Shown here in pieces: positions 24,366-33,913 of a stretch of DNA of 64,000 bases. The stretch comes from Curvularia sp. ZM96. Its lineage: Eukaryota; Ascomycota; Dothideomycetes; Pleosporales; Pleosporaceae. The stretch spans positions 5,642,001-5,706,000 of the forward strand of contig JAJGBQ010000001.1 in assembly GCA_022457065.1 (NCBI GenBank). The letters are read 5' to 3'. How positions within the stretch are numbered: the first letter of the stretch is position 1; the number at the start of each line of letters is the position of its first letter. The notes beneath the pieces are model-generated. The model saw nothing but the letters and a program-made list of their open reading frames with translations. It did not search any database and was not told where the DNA came from. A program made the position numbers and the translations under genes.

Positions 24366-25637
24366 ATGTATCCATCACTACCAGGACTTATTCGCAGTGT
24401 TTCACTCTCTCCTCAAGCCTCTATACATTCAGTGCCTACAGCCCCAAATTTTATTCTTACTGCGCTAGTCCTAGCCTCACATCTGGGAATCATTGTTACT
24501 AATCTAGTGCCTATGGGCGCAAAGACCACCTTGGTTACATCTCGGGGTAATGCTACGAAAAGTACATCCATGCAATCAGCAATTCAAGACCTCCGACCAA
24601 TACCCCCAGCCGAAACGCAGATAGGTGATGGTCATCATGAGATCAGTGAGCCTGATTTTAGCGCGACCAGGCCATGCAGAGGATGTTCTCCGGTGATCGA
24701 GATAACTGCCACAGGCTGGTTGGATAAACCAGCGGAGCAACAACACGACCCTACTCCGTTGATTAGTAAAGCGCTGCCAAAGACTACGATTTCAGCAGGG
24801 GCAGCTAGTCTCGTTGTTGAGCAAGGGACAGATGGTGACAACTTTGTGGTAGGAGGCTCCTACACCATTGCCCTTGGCAAAACTGTTATGATAGATAATA
24901 CACCTGTTGAGATTCGTATCTCAGATGGCAAGACGCAAGCAGTTGTCGGTACCACTGTAATCCCTCTCCAGCCAGACTATCCTCGAACAACATACGGGCC
25001 GATGCGACCACCTCCAATACTCAGCATAGGCACTGCGACGATCATGCCAAACTCGCGATCGGAATACGTGATTGAAGGTCAAACACTTATCCCTGGTGGA
25101 AAGCCGCTCACCATCGCAGGAACGACGCTCTCTCTTGCGCCTTCAGCAACAGTACTTGTCGCTAACGGAGAGACGTCCAGCATCGTCCCCAGAACTAGCG
25201 GTGTATGTACCACTGTGGTACCGGTTGCCTTTACCTTTCACGACCAAGTCTACACAGCCAACCGTGCCGGCTACATCATAATGGGTCCAGGGACCACTCT
25301 TATCCCCGGCGGGAATGCAGTGACTATCGACGGGACGACGCTTAGCCTCGAGCCCAGTGGATCAGCAGTGATAGTCCAGGGCTCGACAGTCTCGCTGCAG
25401 CCTGCCACAACCGTCGTCACATTGACAAAGGACCCAAACACGCTTGGGACGAAGTCGGACAGCCAGGGTGGAAATAATCCTACCATGCACTCAACCAGAA
25501 ACACGAACCCTTCCCCTACTGCGAACGCTACGAATACTGGAGCTGTACGGTACAACAATGCTGCATTCGATGGTTGGCTGGGAAGTGTATTATTGTTGGT
25601 TTGGTGGAGTATAGGTTGTTCTGCTTTGCGCTTATAA
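24366..25637 (+). CDS. Repeat-containing, possibly GPI-anchored cell-surface protein
   Basis: Single-exon model of 423 residues. The central part has about three diverged copies of a 70-80 residue unit. Two later copies share the line TLIPGG-x2-(V/L)TI-x-GTTLSL-x-PS followed by (V/I)-x-(V/G)-x-(S/N)G-x-T; the first copy is worn. Such units occur in many uncharacterised fungal surface proteins. A Ser/Thr/Asn-rich spacer leads to a hydrophobic tail (WLGSVLLLVWWSIGC) that could be a GPI-attachment signal. There is no normal N-terminal signal peptide: the first hydrophobic stretch (FILTALVLASHLGIIVTNLV) starts near residue 29. The true start may lie in an upstream exon, or the gene may be 5'-truncated. 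Function unknown. Confidence 0.6.
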   Translation: MYPSLPGLIRSVSLSPQASIHSVPTAPNFILTALVLASHLGIIVTNLVPMGAKTTLVTSRGNATKSTSMQSAIQDLRPIPPAETQIGDGHHEISEPDFSATRPCRGCSPVIEITATGWLDKPAEQQHDPTPLISKALPKTTISAGAASLVVEQGTDGDNFVVGGSYTIALGKTVMIDNTPVEIRISDGKTQAVVGTTVIPLQPDYPRTTYGPMRPPPILSIGTATIMPNSRSEYVIEGQTLIPGGKPLTIAGTTLSLAPSATVLVANGETSSIVPRTSGVCTTVVPVAFTFHDQVYTANRAGYIIMGPGTTLIPGGNAVTIDGTTLSLEPSGSAVIVQGSTVSLQPATTVVTLTKDPNTLGTKSDSQGGNNPTMHSTRNTNPSPTANATNTGAVRYNNAAFDGWLGSVLLLVWWSIGCSALRL

Positions 25638-26881
25638 AGAGATATCCAGGAGTATGTAGCGTCTTAGGGACTTGCGTGCTGGGAGCCTGTTTATTGCGTA
25701 GTACCAATGGACCCTAGACCTGTACCATAAAATCTAGAAACCGTAACCTCTGACTTTGTGAGTTCCAGGTTTCAACGCGAAGACTGACGTGTCACCGCAT
25801 CGTGTCGGTCCAGAAGCAAAGAGGCATTTACAGTAAAAATCGAGAAATTGCATCAATCTCAGCAAATACGGCTGCGGACCTGGGAGTAGTCATCGAAAAT
25901 ATCTCATCACGGCCACGTGCTAGGCAATTGGGCACACCGTCAGGAGACGGTGCAAAAATAGCCCTGGCGAAGATGCTGGAATACGGGGCTCAACAAGATC
26001 ATGACGGCCACATCACAACGACATGGAACCACATATTCGTCATTTGGTCGGTGACACGAACAAGTCAGCCATGTCCAAAAATTTGCATCACCAAACCTCC
26101 AAAGGCATTCGTCTAACAGTTAAGGGACATGGCAAAAATAAAATGCGCGACTTTACGTACAAGCATCCACTCGCAATGGCACCGGCGGCGTCTAGACTAT
26201 GAGGACGGCCGCAAACTTGGCATCCGACGGGCAACTCGGGGGCGGAAAAGGCCTTGCGCTGGCCAGGAACGCCGTCGTGCGACAGCCAATAACAGAGTTT
26301 TCCCCCGCCATGCCTCCAAGGGCAGTCTTCTAACAGCTAACGGCCATGAGGTAAAAAACTCGTGATCGCACCCTCTACCCTTGCATGCGCTCTGACATAA
26401 TTAGCCGCCGACGGGAAACGATCCGACGGGCCCTCCGGTAAAGCGCAGTAGGGCGTGGATCATCACGGTGTCATGTGGTGTGGGTCATTGAGCCTGCCAC
26501 GCCCTGCGAAGGGGGCTCGCTGACAAAATTATGTGGGTTTGTCAGCCCCTGTAGCCAATGAGCATGCTGCCTTGGTCGTGAAATCTCACGATCTCTGGAC
26601 AATGTGTGTAAGGGCGTGTCGTGTGCAAGGCGTGCTGAGAAATTTTCTTTTCCAACGGAAAGTTTGGTGTGCCAGGCCTGTGTCACGATCCCTGGCGGGT
26701 ATCATGGCGAAGATTCTGGGGGAGTGTCTGGGGAGTATAAAGGCGAGGGTGGGTACGTGAAGATGGAGACCATCAACTCAGCAAAGCATACCAGAGCATC
26801 GAGTACAGAGCATCTACTACTATTACTACCACTACCACCACTACTCTGATCCACCTCGACTCAGTCAAACCAACCACCAAA
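25638..26881. other. Intergenic and strong-looking promoter
   Basis: No supported gene. It ends in the promoter and leader of the next gene, with a TATA box and an ACY-type triplet run (about 26813-26846) in the leader. Confidence 0.6.
26736..26741 (+). promoter_or_regulatory. TATA box of the triplicated-motif gene
   Basis: TATAAA lies about 145 nt before the ATG at 26882, followed by a CA-rich leader. This is a typical layout for strongly or conditionally expressed fungal genes. Confidence 0.55.
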
Positions 26882-27349
26882 ATGCCTGGCTTCCTCAACT
26901 CCATTGCCAGCCACGCAAAGGCTCACCACGAGAGTGTCAACGCTGCTTACAACGCCTACTACACCGGCTCACTACCTGCCTCACGAACCGCCTCGCCTGA
27001 GACATCCCGCAACTCCTCCATTGCCGGTCCATCATCCGCACCAAAGAACCCTACCAACGCCTCCAAGGCCTGGAAGGCACTCAAGAAGCACCACCAGGAG
27101 ATGAACGCCGCCTTTGCCGTCTACTACAGCCCCGGCAACTCTCCCTCGGCATCAAGGAACTCTTCTGCTGTCTCTAGCCCCAGGCACAGTGTCGAGGCAC
27201 CAAGTCACTCTGCCGAGCACGACGTCAAGGAGGCGGGCCCCAGGAACTACCAGAAGGTCTGGAAGGCTATCAAGAACCGGGCCGTTGAGCACCACAGGAG
27301 TGTCAGCGCCGCTTACGACCAGACCTATGGCCTGCACATGCACCAATAG
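26882..27349 (+). CDS. Small protein with three copies of an HH-x-AAY-YY motif
   Basis: Single exon, 155 residues, with no signal peptide or membrane segment. I do not recognise the family. It is made of three copies of one motif: residues 15-27 HHESVNAAYNAYY, residues 70-82 HHQEMNAAFAVYY and residues 137-149 HHRSVSAAYDQTY. Copies 2 and 3 are each preceded by a Trp-Lys-Ala helix start (KAWKALKK, KVWKAIKN). The two linkers are Ser/Pro-rich and themselves similar, sharing SRNSS. Each unit looks like a short amphipathic helix separated by disordered, phosphorylatable linkers. Coding is supported by consistent frame use, the ACC-type ATG context (CAAAATG) and the TATA box. Role unknown. Confidence 0.8.
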   Translation: MPGFLNSIASHAKAHHESVNAAYNAYYTGSLPASRTASPETSRNSSIAGPSSAPKNPTNASKAWKALKKHHQEMNAAFAVYYSPGNSPSASRNSSAVSSPRHSVEAPSHSAEHDVKEAGPRNYQKVWKAIKNRAVEHHRSVSAAYDQTYGLHMHQ

Positions 27350-28163
27350 GCGACTTCTAGGGGGAGAGAGTTGAGAGGAACTGCGGATGGAACTAATAAT
27401 TGGGAACCCCAGGGAAGGGGGGAACGGACATCAAAAGTGCTTTTTTGGGATTGCGATATACCCACTGTGGGATTTGGTAGCTTGGGCGTTATTAGAGTAT
27501 GACGGAAGGAAGATCTCAAGTAGATCAGATTAATACCGACGGATTTAATACGATGAACTTTTTAACAATAATGAAGTATTCCAGGCTTGGTGATGTCCTG
27601 TTGATAAAATCCCGATTTGGAAAGGCTTCGTCCTGAGTCAGGATTCGACTAGAAAGTGCAGAACATGACAAGATGCCCGCCTTTACCATATTGTATGAGG
27701 CTTGAAGTGAGTCAAGATAGAGTTTGATCGTGACTTGTTTTGTTTGTGGAATGGAATGTGTTGGTTCTCAATCTTTTGAAGTCACCCATACTGTAGGATA
27801 TTAACCTCCAGATTGACCTTTTGGCGTGGCTGTATTCGACTGGAGGCCCAGCGAGACATAGAGCCCCAATTTTGAAAAGGAAAAGAAAATAGCAATTGGA
27901 GTGAGACAATAGCGACTTGCTGTTTTCCGGTCAGTTGTGGAAAGACAGGCGTGGATTTCCGAAGTTCTAAGCCTCGGCGGGTTTTAACCAATCACCGACT
28001 TTTGCTTTCTAATGTACGCCCTGTGTCGGACTTTGCCGTGGATGACATAGACCTGAACGAATTTGGCTGACATTCACCTGTCAGTACCCTGCCATCATCT
28101 CACACGACACGCGTACCTCCTATCTCCAAGTCGCAGCGCTCCTCTGTACTCGGCCTCGCGATC
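27350..28163. other. Intergenic, no supported gene
   Basis: 3' region of the triplicated-motif gene and promoter of the Isa1 gene. Nothing further visible. Confidence 0.6.
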
Positions 28164-28968
28164 ATGTCACTCCCTCGCACCACCGGAGCGCTTGCACGCT
28201 CAAGTTCGTCGTTCCTCCGATTTGCCGCATCCTCTTTCGCTCCCCGCAGATGCCCGCAATGCTCGCGAACCTTTGCATCCTCGTTACCGAATCGCCAGTC
28301 GGCCAAGCGACAAATGCAGACAGCGACTGCCTATCACCCTTCGTCGCTATACCCAGAACCGCCACCAAGAAATGCTGGCGTACCGGACACTTCAATAGCA
28401 GGCGGAGCAACCGAGGCAAAGACTACCGCGTCATCTCAAGTGCCGTCGCAAGAGCGCAATACAGAGCGCAGTGCAGCTTCACAGGCCGAGCAAATTACCA
28501 CAAGCATATCCGAAGGGGAGGCACAAAAGCCCCAGCAGACCGCAAATCCTAGCAAACCACTTCGACCACGCCGGTATAACTTTGGACCTCGAAAGGCGAC
28601 AATCAAGCTTTCGCCATCCGCTGTGGCGCACTTGCGCGAACTCCTCGAATTACCAGAGCCCAAGCTCATCCGGATAGGCACAAAAGCAAAGGGCTGCTCA
28701 GGGTTGGCGTACCATCTGGAGTATGTAGACAAGCCAAGTCCATTGGATGAACAGGTTGAGCAAGACGGCGTCAAGGTGTTGATTGACAACAAGGCGCTGC
28801 TGAACATTATTGGAAGTGAGATGGATTGGTTGGAGGATAAGCTGAATGAGCGGTTCATCTTCAAGAACCCGAACATCAGTAAGTCTAGCTTTGCCCGTAC
28901 CTACGACAAACACTAACATTTCAACAGCCGAGCAATGCGGATGCGGAGAGTCATTCAGTGTATCATGA
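28164..28968 (+). CDS. ISA1: Mitochondrial iron-sulfur cluster assembly protein Isa1-like
   Basis: Exons 28164-28878 and 28928-28968 give 251 residues. It is an A-type Fe-S assembly factor of the mitochondrial matrix, needed for [4Fe-4S] proteins such as aconitase and lipoate synthase. The N-terminus is rich in Arg and Ser without acids, a likely presequence. A poorly conserved linker runs to about residue 135. The core begins at KATIKLSPSAVAHLRELLEL. The three conserved cysteines are in KGCSGLAYHLEY and in EQCGCGESFSV, the latter coded by the 41-nt last exon. The end of the gene is 149 nt from the 3' end of the convergent Dabb gene. Confidence 0.93.
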
Positions 28969-29117
28969 TACCCTCGCGAGTTGTTTGCCATACCATAGAA
29001 GCATTACGGGCGTTGCATATCCGGCGTTATATACAGTCAACGATCCCAACACATCATTCGTAGGCTACACATTTGAGCAACGATAATCTCTCCTCTTCGT
29101 CTGCTTACAATACATTT

Positions 29118-29558
29118 CTACAACTTTCCTGGCTCATAGTCAAAGACCTTGACGCCATTTGCCACCTCGCCAACAAACTTTACAAAATCTTGATGTGCCG
29201 GGTCCTTGTAGACATAGTAATCGCGATCCTCCTCATTCTCGAATTCTACAACGAATCCATGGGTTGAGTTTCCCTGACAAAACGTAAGCAATTGACATTG
29301 AGTTGGACTCGTCTTAAGGATTAACCCACAGAATGGCCTTCAGGGCTGTTGTTCTTTCCGCCAGTGAAAGATTTGATGTACTGTTTTTGGGAGGTTGGGT
29401 GGATGCATTTATCTTTCAGCAGGAGCATCCGTTCGCATGCCTGCCGGGTGTTAGACATCTGGCCGTCGGCGTCGTGCCATTGAGACTAGTACTTCTGAGA
29501 TCTGGCCGGGGGAAGCGGTGGGTTTCCACTCAAACAGAACAATGTGAACAATTGTCAT
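29118..29558 (-). CDS. Stress-responsive A/B-barrel (Dabb) domain protein
   Basis: Exons on the minus strand: 29558-29493, 29440-29330 and 29273-29118, giving 110 residues. It is a small single-domain dimeric alpha+beta barrel protein. Family features are the first strand MTIVHIVLFEWKP, the helix ERMLLLKDKCIHPTSQK, the His in STHGFVVEFENEEDRDYYVY, and the end FVGEVANGVKVFDYEPGKL. Fungal and plant relatives are stress-induced, and a few act as cyclases; its reaction is unknown. The second donor is GTGGGT, which is unusual but phase-correct. It is divergent from the Dsc3 gene. Confidence 0.88.
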
Positions 29559-29883
29559 CTTAAATATAGTACTGTCTTTGAAGTGTACAAGTGGAAGTTA
29601 AGAGTATGTGAGCATGGCATGCGATTACGACATGGAGGGGCGCTGTGCTGTCTCCGCAGCGGGTTCATGCTTCGGAGGTAAATGACCTCAGCGTTGCTAA
29701 GCTCTGGGCGGCAGCGTCTCAGTCCACCAACTGCGCGACCACTGCACCTCACCACCCGAAATGCGAAGTATACGATAGCAGCGCGAATGATGCCACGACC
29801 GCCATGAAATTTTGTAGACTTAATGCACACGAACAATTGCTTCCCTCGCTTCTCGTTCCCGAAACCAAGCACAATCCAGCACT
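29559..29883. promoter_or_regulatory. Shared divergent promoter region (Dabb / Dsc3)
   Basis: 325 nt separate the start of the minus-strand Dabb gene and the plus-strand Dsc3 gene, so both promoters must lie here. I see no clear TATA box for either. Confidence 0.5.
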
Positions 29884-30930
29884 ATGGCAGCCAACGCGCC
29901 CGTCCTTCCTGAACAGCTCATATACTTGATAATACGCTTCACGGCCTCTGTACCCGATCTGCCACTCTCCATATATACTCCTCGTTTCATCGCGACACTC
30001 TCGCTCAAGCAAATTATCCGCCAGCACCTACCGCCCGAGCATGCCTCGTCGCGATTACGCCTAATCTACGCAGGCAAAGTCCTCGCAGACAATGACCCGC
30101 TATCTCGATCGCTGAGGCTTCCACCGCCGCCTCCACCGCGCAATAGCAGCAGCAGTGGCAAAAGCGGTGATGCCACAGCGGGAGGCAACAGAGAGGAAAG
30201 TAAGAGCAAAGGCAAACAGCCCCTACGAGAGACGCCCGCAATACAATACGGTACAACAGACATACCTTCCGAAGCGAAGAAATACTACATCCACTGTTCC
30301 CTCGGCGACGCCCTATCCCCCTCCGAACTCACCAGCGAAGCCACACTCGCACAAAACATAGAAATTAGTCTGAGATCGCAATATGAAGCTTCGTCGTCGC
30401 CTGACCACCGCCACAAGGGCAGCACCGGGGCAGACTACAATGCGCGACGACGCAGTTCTGCAGCGACAACGGGTGCGACAGGCAGCGGGACGGATGCAGC
30501 AGTGCCTCAAGCCCAGGGCTTCGATCGCTTGCTCAGCTCGGGTTTCACACCGGCCGAAGTAGCGAGTCTGCGCTCGCATTTTACGACCAATCTCTCATTT
30601 ACACATACCCCTGATACCATGCCCACGCCGGCTCAGATCCGTGTCTTGGAAGATCGATGGCTGGATTCGTCGGCGAACGATCCTTCGGCTTCGCTGGCGG
30701 CGCCCGGTGCGAATGGCGGCGGCGAAACGGGCTGGGGCGCGGGGTTTGCGGTTGAAGAAGGTGGGCTGGATGATATGTTGTATGGGTATTTGACGGGCTT
30801 CTTTTTCCCGTTGGGCAGTTTAGTCTGGGGCTTCCGTGAGGAAGGGGTCTGGACGAGACGGAGGCAGGTCGCTGTGGTCATGGGGGTCTTGATAAATGCT
30901 GTTTTTGGTTTCATGAGGTGGGGTGCATGA
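29884..30930 (+). CDS. dsc3: Dsc3-like subunit of the Dsc Golgi E3 ubiquitin ligase
   Basis: Single exon, 348 residues. In fission yeast and Aspergillus the Dsc complex sits in Golgi/endosome membranes and is needed to activate the SREBP sterol and hypoxia regulator; this is family knowledge. The N-terminal half is ubiquitin-like (LSIYTPRFIATLSLKQIIRQ, LRLIYAGKVLADNDPLSRSL), interrupted by a Gly/Ser/Lys-rich insert. The second half has QGFDRLLSSGFTPAEVASLR, EDRWLDS, and two C-terminal hydrophobic segments (LTGFFFPLGSLVWGF; VAVVMGVLINAVFGFM). This order fits the DUF2407 family. Confidence 0.9.
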   Translation: MAANAPVLPEQLIYLIIRFTASVPDLPLSIYTPRFIATLSLKQIIRQHLPPEHASSRLRLIYAGKVLADNDPLSRSLRLPPPPPPRNSSSSGKSGDATAGGNREESKSKGKQPLRETPAIQYGTTDIPSEAKKYYIHCSLGDALSPSELTSEATLAQNIEISLRSQYEASSSPDHRHKGSTGADYNARRRSSAATTGATGSGTDAAVPQAQGFDRLLSSGFTPAEVASLRSHFTTNLSFTHTPDTMPTPAQIRVLEDRWLDSSANDPSASLAAPGANGGGETGWGAGFAVEEGGLDDMLYGYLTGFFFPLGSLVWGFREEGVWTRRRQVAVVMGVLINAVFGFMRWGA

Positions 30931-31123
30931 GGTTATATTGTTGGGTTTAGTCACCGCGAAAGCCAAACACGCTTGGAAGCGTGTATTGTTACTATTGCGT
31001 CTCGTTTATACATCACAACTAGAGTATTCCCGGCCCAAGACACCTCAAGTCGGCCAGGCTTCACATCCTCCCTCACTCATCTCGTACGGTATAGCCTCGT
31101 TGTACCGCAAACAATTGAACTGT

Positions 31124-32746
31124 CTACAATTCAATGCTCTCCTTTGCCGGGGCACCCATATAGCTCAGAGGCCCCTTCTTAACCATCAAGGTCATGACCT
31201 CGTAAAGCGTGTCCTGCATTAAGTCAGTCAACTGGAACAAACCACTACTATGTGTTGTTGCATTAGGCACTCTACTTACAGCAGCAGCCATAGTGGTCAG
31301 TTCAGCATTAGTGTCATATGCGGGCGCCACCTCGACAATATCAGCGCCAATGAGATTGATACCTTCCAGCCCACGGATAATCGTGCGGAGCTCACGCGTC
31401 GTCCAGCCTCCAGTTTCAGGAGTGCCGGTTGCAGGAGCGACTATTTGAGAACAAAGTTAGTTTGGCGTGCAAAAAGGAGTAGTGTGCATGAAGGTGGACT
31501 TACAGGCTGGGTCCAGGGTATCGATATCGATACTCAGGTACACGGGCTTCTCGGTGCCTACTCTATCCTTGATCTTCTTAATAATGCCGTCAATGCCAAT
31601 CTTGTCAATCTCTCGTGCCTCGACGATCTGGAAACCGCAGTAGCCGTCGTTGTCGTAGTCGGAGGGACCAGACAGGGTAGTGCGGATGCCGGCGTGGATA
31701 TTTGAGTCGTTGGCGAGAAGGCCTTCTTGGGCGGCGTGGAAGAAGTACGTGCCGTGGTTGATGCTGGCCTGTTCGCTGGGCGAGCCGCCGAAGACTTTCG
31801 GGCGCCATGTGTCGCTGTTCGAAAAGTTAGCTTTGGCAAAGCACTATCCTAGTTCGGGGAGGAGGGGAAACATACAGATGGCTGTCAAAGTGAATGACAG
31901 TGATGGGACCATACTCGCGATTTACAGAGCGGAGCAGAGGAAGTGTGATGGTGTGGTCGCCTCCGAGCGTGATCATACGGGGAAGTGTCTTACCATGCTT
32001 TGAAGGGCCGGGCTTGTTGGCGTGCGTGTAGGGAGCGCGACTCAGCAGAAGGTTGTGGCCTTGCTCGATCTGCTGAAGAGCATACGCATTGTCATATCTG
32101 AATATCGGTTATTAATTGCAAGTCCATCACTGGAAAGAGATATAAACGAGAGAATACGTACGATGTAACAGGGATATCACCGCAATCGATGATCTTTGCC
32201 CAGGAGTTGAAGGGGTTCGCCTCGAGTGGCACGTTGTAGCCGCCACTAAATCCAAGTTTCCGTGAGCCTTTGCATAAACATAAAAGTAAGCTTATGGTTG
32301 CCCAAAGGAGAACGTACTATAGGTTGAGACGGCGAGAACCTTGTCTGATGCCACTGGGGCCAAAGCGAGCTCCTGGGCGGTATGATGTTCCAGTGTCGAA
32401 TGGAGCGCCTGTATGTTATGATTAGAGTGCCGTCTTTCTCGTCGTACAGACTGGCCATACCAATGAATGCAATATCATACTGCACATCGCTAGAGAGACA
32501 CGGGTGGTATTTGAGACGGCCGAATGTGGAAATGCCCGAGAAGACGGAGTCGGCCTGTTTCAAGATAAGCGTCTATAGCAATGTTGTTCCCAAGGATCAA
32601 ATTCCTACCTGCGTTCCACCGTCGCCGGGAAGAGTGTTGTACCAAAGACTCTCGTGTGGACCAGCCAATGGCTCTTGGTTGTGGTCGTGGTCACCATGCG
32701 CTGCAACAGCAGCCACGAAGCCCAAAAGCGTCGGAGTAAACCTCAT
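31124..32746 (-). CDS. Secreted agmatinase-type ureohydrolase
   Basis: Eight exons on the minus strand: 32746-32609, 32554-32461, 32408-32318, 32245-32162, 32097-31876, 31814-31504, 31440-31280 and 31213-31124, giving 396 residues. The family hydrolyses guanidino compounds, releasing urea, with two Mn ions. Metal-binding segments are LGGDHT, IHFDSHLDTW and SIDIDTLDPAFAPATGTPE; the substrate entry motif is FDTGTSYRPGARFGPSGIR. The N-terminus MRFTPTLLGFVAAVAAHG is a signal peptide followed by a His/Asp cluster (HGDHDHN), so it is probably secreted or vacuolar rather than cytosolic. Agmatinase is more likely than arginase from the motif forms, but the substrate is not proven. Confidence 0.9.
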
Positions 32747-33913
32747 TTTGCAAAGCCTTTGTCTGGAAAATGGAGGGAGGAACAACCAGTGATGGTGAAA
32801 GGAGAACTAGATTTCAAGGAGCGCGATACTGCGGTAAATAGCCGTCAACGACTCATACGAATCACTATCAGTTACCTTCTGACGAGCTCGCGTTAGGTAA
32901 ACAACCGGTAGGTAAATAGTCGCTGGACCTACCCCTGTACATGACGACGGTGCTGTCTGCAGGTATAACAATTTACTGCCTTCAATGGGTTAGTATCTCT
33001 TGGGGGTGTCGGATGTTTGTTATCCGCCAGTGTAACAAGAAAGTGAAGTCGTCTTTTGCCCATGTTTTGAGACCATTGTCCGTTTAGAGTCAGCAAGTTT
33101 TATAACAGACTATCTAGAGCGCCGTCTGTCCCTTTTCATAGAAATTGGAGAACACCTTGATGGATAGGCTGTGGACAATTTACTGTCTTCCTGCAGTTGT
33201 AGACTTCTGATTATCTCGCATCCGGCGTACTTGCTCAATATCGAGGCCAACCCCGCCATGCTCGATGACGATCGTGATCATCCAGATACCGATAATCGAG
33301 CCAGTAGTATCCTCCATACACAATTTCGTAACGGCGATACTCAATGGCGTTGATCCGTATGCTCCGTCTTATCTGAAGCAGGTCGCAATCCAGATGTGCT
33401 GCACACTTATGCATGCGAAGCCATTATGGTGAGGTCATTGTGCACTTTCTAGGTTACCCCATTTCACGTAAAGCTCTTGCGTATTTACTGCACGGTATTC
33501 GGATTGGCTCGATAAGAAATGGCAGCTCCGGCACGGTCCTATATTCGTGATATTGATCATCTCCGTGGGCGAATCGGACGCCCCAAGAGGGAAGCGGGGT
33601 TACTGTTGCATCCCAGGCTGATTACTCGGATCTGGCTGTACAACGCATAGACATCAACTACCGGGAGGCGGTATTACGTGGGGTGTGCAGCAAGCAGTGC
33701 GGAGGTAATGAGGAGTGAGGTTGAATCGCGGAGACAAGGGTCCAGATACCGGACACACTAAAGATACTCGCTTAATGTTTTTGGTAATTTTTCGTCAAGT
33801 CTTGCATTGGTGTCTCCAGTTTGCCTATCTAGCCCCATATGTTGCATGTCTAAGAAGTGTTGCTAATACCATCACCATTGGCAGTTACCAGTAAGTTCAA
33901 CCCCACAAACCAG
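32747..33913. other. Intergenic, no supported gene
   Basis: Holds the promoter of the secreted ureohydrolase and the 3' region of the MATE gene. Only short, unsupported open frames. Confidence 0.55.
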
